A DNA stretch of 64,000 nucleotides, from contig JAMSLZ010000013.1 in NCBI GenBank assembly GCA_026027325.1, positions 392,501-456,500 on the forward strand, written 5' to 3'. The first letter of the stretch is position 1, and each line of letters starts with the position of its first letter. The notes beneath the pieces are model-generated. The model saw nothing but the letters and a program-made list of their open reading frames with translations, was not told where the DNA came from and searched no databases. A program made the position numbers and the translations under genes. Origin of the DNA: Actinomucor elegans. Taxonomy: Eukaryota; Mucoromycota; Mucoromycetes; Mucorales; Mucoraceae. This document shows, piece after piece, positions 60,814-64,000 of this stretch.

Positions 60814-63800
60814 TTATTTACGTCCTAGATAGCCTGCAAGAGGACTCTTTCCTCTTGGTCGATCCCGACTGCCAATCAATGGTGATTTAATCGACTGTTG
60901 ATCATACTGCTGCTGTCTGTTATTGCTCGCAAATGTTTGGTCACTGCTATCAGAGTACTGAGACGTAAAAGAGCCCCGTCGGTTTCGATTATTCATCATG
61001 GAAGGAAAACGTAATTTACGGCCAGTATCACGATCTTCTTCCAGCTCGACTTCATCGTGAATAGATGCTTCATCTTCGTCATATCGCGAACGTCTATGTA
61101 CAGCGGATGGCAATGGAGATACTGATCTCTTATGGTTTACTGACAGCTACAAACAATATTTAGTATCCTACTTATGTTCGTTCTTATGAGCTAAATTACC
61201 TTAGTTTTCATTTCACGACCCAAGTCAACGTAACTATCGCCGCTGTTATCATCCGAAAGATCGTTGCTTACCGAGGCCATCTTTTTTAATTGAGAGATTT
61301 GATGGAATAGAGGCTCCAGTTCTTTGGCCAATTTGCTTGTTCCTTCTTCACGTGAGCGTTGGATATCTCTATTTACACGTTCGTATTCTGACCTGATGGA
61401 TCTTAGTTCTACTTGGCGCTTATCAATCTCTCGTTCCATGTCTTTGCTGGTCTTCTTCATCTCTCTGACACTTGCTTCAAGTTCTTCTTTCTCTTCTTCT
61501 AGTTTAGCAATTTCTGATTTGAGTGCTTGATTCATTCCCGAAAGCTTTCCATGGAGCTCTATTACATTCTGGATAGATTTTTGCTGTTGATCATCACCGC
61601 CCTTCTCACTGCCAGCTATGTTAGCTGCAGAAGACGAATGTTCTAAAGCCTGGAGCACCAGTCGCTCGAGCATTTCGTACATGACTCCAGTAAATTCATG
61701 GAGATCGGTATGCATCTTTTCCATAGACTTATCAAAGTAGGTGCGTGCATTTTCCTCATAGCGCTGGATCTTCTTTTCAATGTTACCTCTTTCATCCTTG
61801 TTTTGCTCTTGTATAGCAATAATCTCTTCCAGATGGGCCTTAGATGCCCCTTTAACAGCGCGACGAATAGTCTCTTCCATACCATTAGGATTATCACCAT
61901 AACGACTTAAAATACGAAGAGAACGCTCCATGAATCTTTCAGTGTTCTTTACAAAGTTGTGCAGTTGGGATAACTTATCATCGTCGCTCATATTGTTTGA
62001 TGCAGATGAAGTAGGTATGTTGCAGAAAGAAGTACTGTCATCTTTAGTTGACGTAGTAGATAGAGACCACTTAGTAGGGTCATTCAGTGATGAAAGACGT
62101 TCTTCAGTAGTGTTGAGTCTTTCAACTACGTCTTCTAATTGCTGAGACAATGCTGACAGATCAGGAATAGAGCTCTCTTGGATATCATTGGAAATCAACT
62201 GCAAATAGTTTCCTATCACTTTAATATTCTTTCCTTGTTCTTCTTGACCTTGTTGTTGATTCTTGGCTATTTCAGTCATGGCTTTCTCAATTGTATTGGT
62301 GATCTTTTCGTGAAGTCGACTGATATCACTAGGTACAGAGGGGAGAGAACGATTTTGACGAACATTGGATTCAATAGTGGTAAGTGTTGAGTTTTGAATC
62401 TCTCTTGATTCTTCAATCCATTCTGAAATTTGCTTCTGTTGAGATGCCACTGCCTTGTATAGATCCGACTCTTTGATGTCTACCAAAGATAGCGATGGTG
62501 TTGTAGGTGAACTATCGCTTGAGGAACCTGACGCTGAATTAGAATCCATAAAGGACGACGTGAGACGCGATTGGCTGATCTGCACGTTCTCAACCATTTC
62601 AATTAAGATATCAAACTTTTCTGAAAGCGACGGCAGCTTCTTTTCTTTATCATCCGTGGTTTCCGCTTCATTATCATTAGTAGAGACACCCACAAGCTCT
62701 TCACGCAAATCAGTAAAGTCATTACGAAGCAATTCAATCATACCCTTTTGTTGAGAGTCTTTGGTGTCCGAATCTTGCTTCTCACTTTCTATAAACTTGA
62801 TAATATCACCTTGAAGTTCACCCCAGCTCTTCTTAGCATCCTCTAAAGTGTCGCACAGTTTACTAACAGTAGTCTTGATGTCCAAAAGAGGCCCATCAGA
62901 AGAAGTTTTGATTTGGTCTCTTAACACTTGAAGGTTAAACTTGACATCGGACAATGTTTCCTTGAGTGTGTCGTTGCTATCAAAATCACCACTTACAATA
63001 CTTCTTGTCTTGTAGTTATCATGGGTTGATGACTTTCTGTAATCCATTTGCTTTTGATGATGTTCTAGTTCGTCCACACGATTGCGCCATTTACGCACTT
63101 CAATCTCCAGAGACTCGATTTTTGCCTGATACTTTCCATCAAAATCCATATGTCCACCAGTCATTTTGCCCTTCTTCTCCAACTCACTGTACTTGCTCCT
63201 CCATTGTATGGCTTCACGCTCAAAGATCTCGCATTTTGTTTCTAATGCCTGCCTTTGCCGATCCATCTCTGTGTTCAGCTCCTCTTCTCTTTCTTGAAGC
63301 TCTTGTTGAAAGTGGCGTTCCTTCTTTGCAAGAGCTTCCTTTAGTTCTGCTTCTCTATTTTGCAGTTCTTGCTGATAGAATCGATCCTTCTTGGCAGCAC
63401 TTTCAGTCAATGCTTGAATCTGTTCTTTCAATTGAGTGTTTTCTGCATCAAGTTCTTCAGCTACGCCTTGAAGATCGCGGTTCATTTGTTCAGATGAATG
63501 GATACGAGAAGTCAGTTCATTTTGAGTAGCAATGGATACCTTTCCCATGATGGAAGTCAGTGAATCGACCCAGTCTTTTCGCGATAACATATCATCGGTT
63601 GCTAGGAAAACGTCCTCTCGCTTGACGAGCATGCGAATCTCCCATTTGATGCCTTGCTTATAGTCTTGTTGGCGTGGAGACACTTCGAGTACTTCGCTCA
63701 TATCATATGTATGAATATGGTTGGTACACTAACGAATGAACTTGGCTTAAGTATATCTTTATATTTGCTTATACAATATATTCACCTTCACGTCTTTGTA

Positions 63801-63964
63801 CAAGTATAGTCCTCCAGGCTTTACTGCGCTTCCGTGTTTAGCTACAGCATAAACAGCTTTCCATTGCTATTTAAAATATCTCAATAAGGCAACCCATCAA
63901 TAACGCATTTATGCAGTGTTACCATTAATCCATTCTTCCTATATAGCCATCCTTCTTTGACAAT
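60814..63964 (-). CDS. PH-domain, coiled-coil protein (N-terminus beyond the window)
   Basis: Partial gene on the minus strand. Exons in the window: 63964-63923 (IVKEGWLYRKNGLM), 63866-63786 (QWKAVYAVAKHGSAVKPGGL), 63728-61200, and 61146-60814. The first three form a pleckstrin-homology domain: KEGWLYRKNG, YLYKDVK, then WEIRMLVKREDVFLATDD and the conserved Trp helix SRKDWVDSLTSIMGKV. The rest is long coiled coil (residues rich in E/K/Q heptads, for example FYQQELQNREAELKEALAKK), with a Ser-rich disordered middle and a basic Arg/Ser tail ending GRK. Likely a membrane- or cortex-associated scaffold. The ATG at 63701 is internal, because the frame runs back through it into the PH exons. The ortholog is not identified. 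Confidence 0.82.
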
Positions 63965-64000
63965 CTATCATAAAAAGGTTAATATTAAAGTAAGCTAATG

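Overview
This window reads as nuclear DNA of an early-diverging fungus, most likely a Mucoromycotina (Mucorales-type) mould. It is AT-rich. Its genes are interrupted by many short (about 50-70 nt) GT-AG introns. It also carries an SS18/SSXT-family coactivator, a Bud27/URI prefoldin, a chitin deacetylase, a thaumatin-like protein, and relics of Tnp2-like, LINE and Tc1/mariner elements. No rRNA, tRNA, CRISPR or bacterial-type feature was recognised.

Layout. 1-2515: 3' part of an importin-7/8-type karyopherin (+). 2516-4024: a perfect-looking hairpin and a broken Tnp2-type transposase. 5110-7407: PP2A B56 subunit (+). 7454-9763: URI1/Bud27 (-). 9909-10967: SRF/Mcm1 MADS-box factor (+). 11304-12813: TRM6 (+). 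14556-16668: CCT7 (+), convergent with a Yap-like bZIP regulator at 16820-18634 (-). 20272-21745: GPI-type chitin deacetylase (-). 22167-25735: RNA polymerase I second-largest subunit (-). 25.7-29.0 kb: gene-poor, with degenerate ~175-bp tandem repeats and a decayed reading frame. 28968-30977: SS18/SSXT coactivator (+). 31808-33778: inositol-type sugar transporter with a PSI-like loop (+). 33.8-39.9 kb: gene desert. 39902-41153: GAPDH (+). 44013-45172: beta-propeller lactonase (+). 45493-47268: BAF60/SMARCD (-). 47.3-50.6 kb: gene-poor. 50641-51369: thaumatin-like secreted protein (+). 51958-54434: regulator with two zinc clusters (+). 54.4-58.9 kb: transposon graveyard. 58913-60100: F-box protein (+). 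60814-63964: PH/coiled-coil protein (-), continuing past the right edge.

The genes are mostly unlinked housekeeping functions: nuclear import, phosphatase, tRNA modification, chaperonin, Pol I, glycolysis and pentose-phosphate metabolism. Two SWI/SNF (BAF) components, SS18-like and BAF60, lie about 14.5 kb apart. Three sequence-specific transcription factors are present (MADS, bZIP, Zn2Cys6).

Most unusual points: a transcription factor with two complete Zn2Cys6 clusters, the first split by a probable GC-AG intron; a degenerate repeat family confined to intergenic DNA; two unrelated hairpins with nearly the same architecture (44-45 nt arms, 20-nt loop, one mismatch); and an inositol transporter with a Cys-rich PSI-like extracellular insert.
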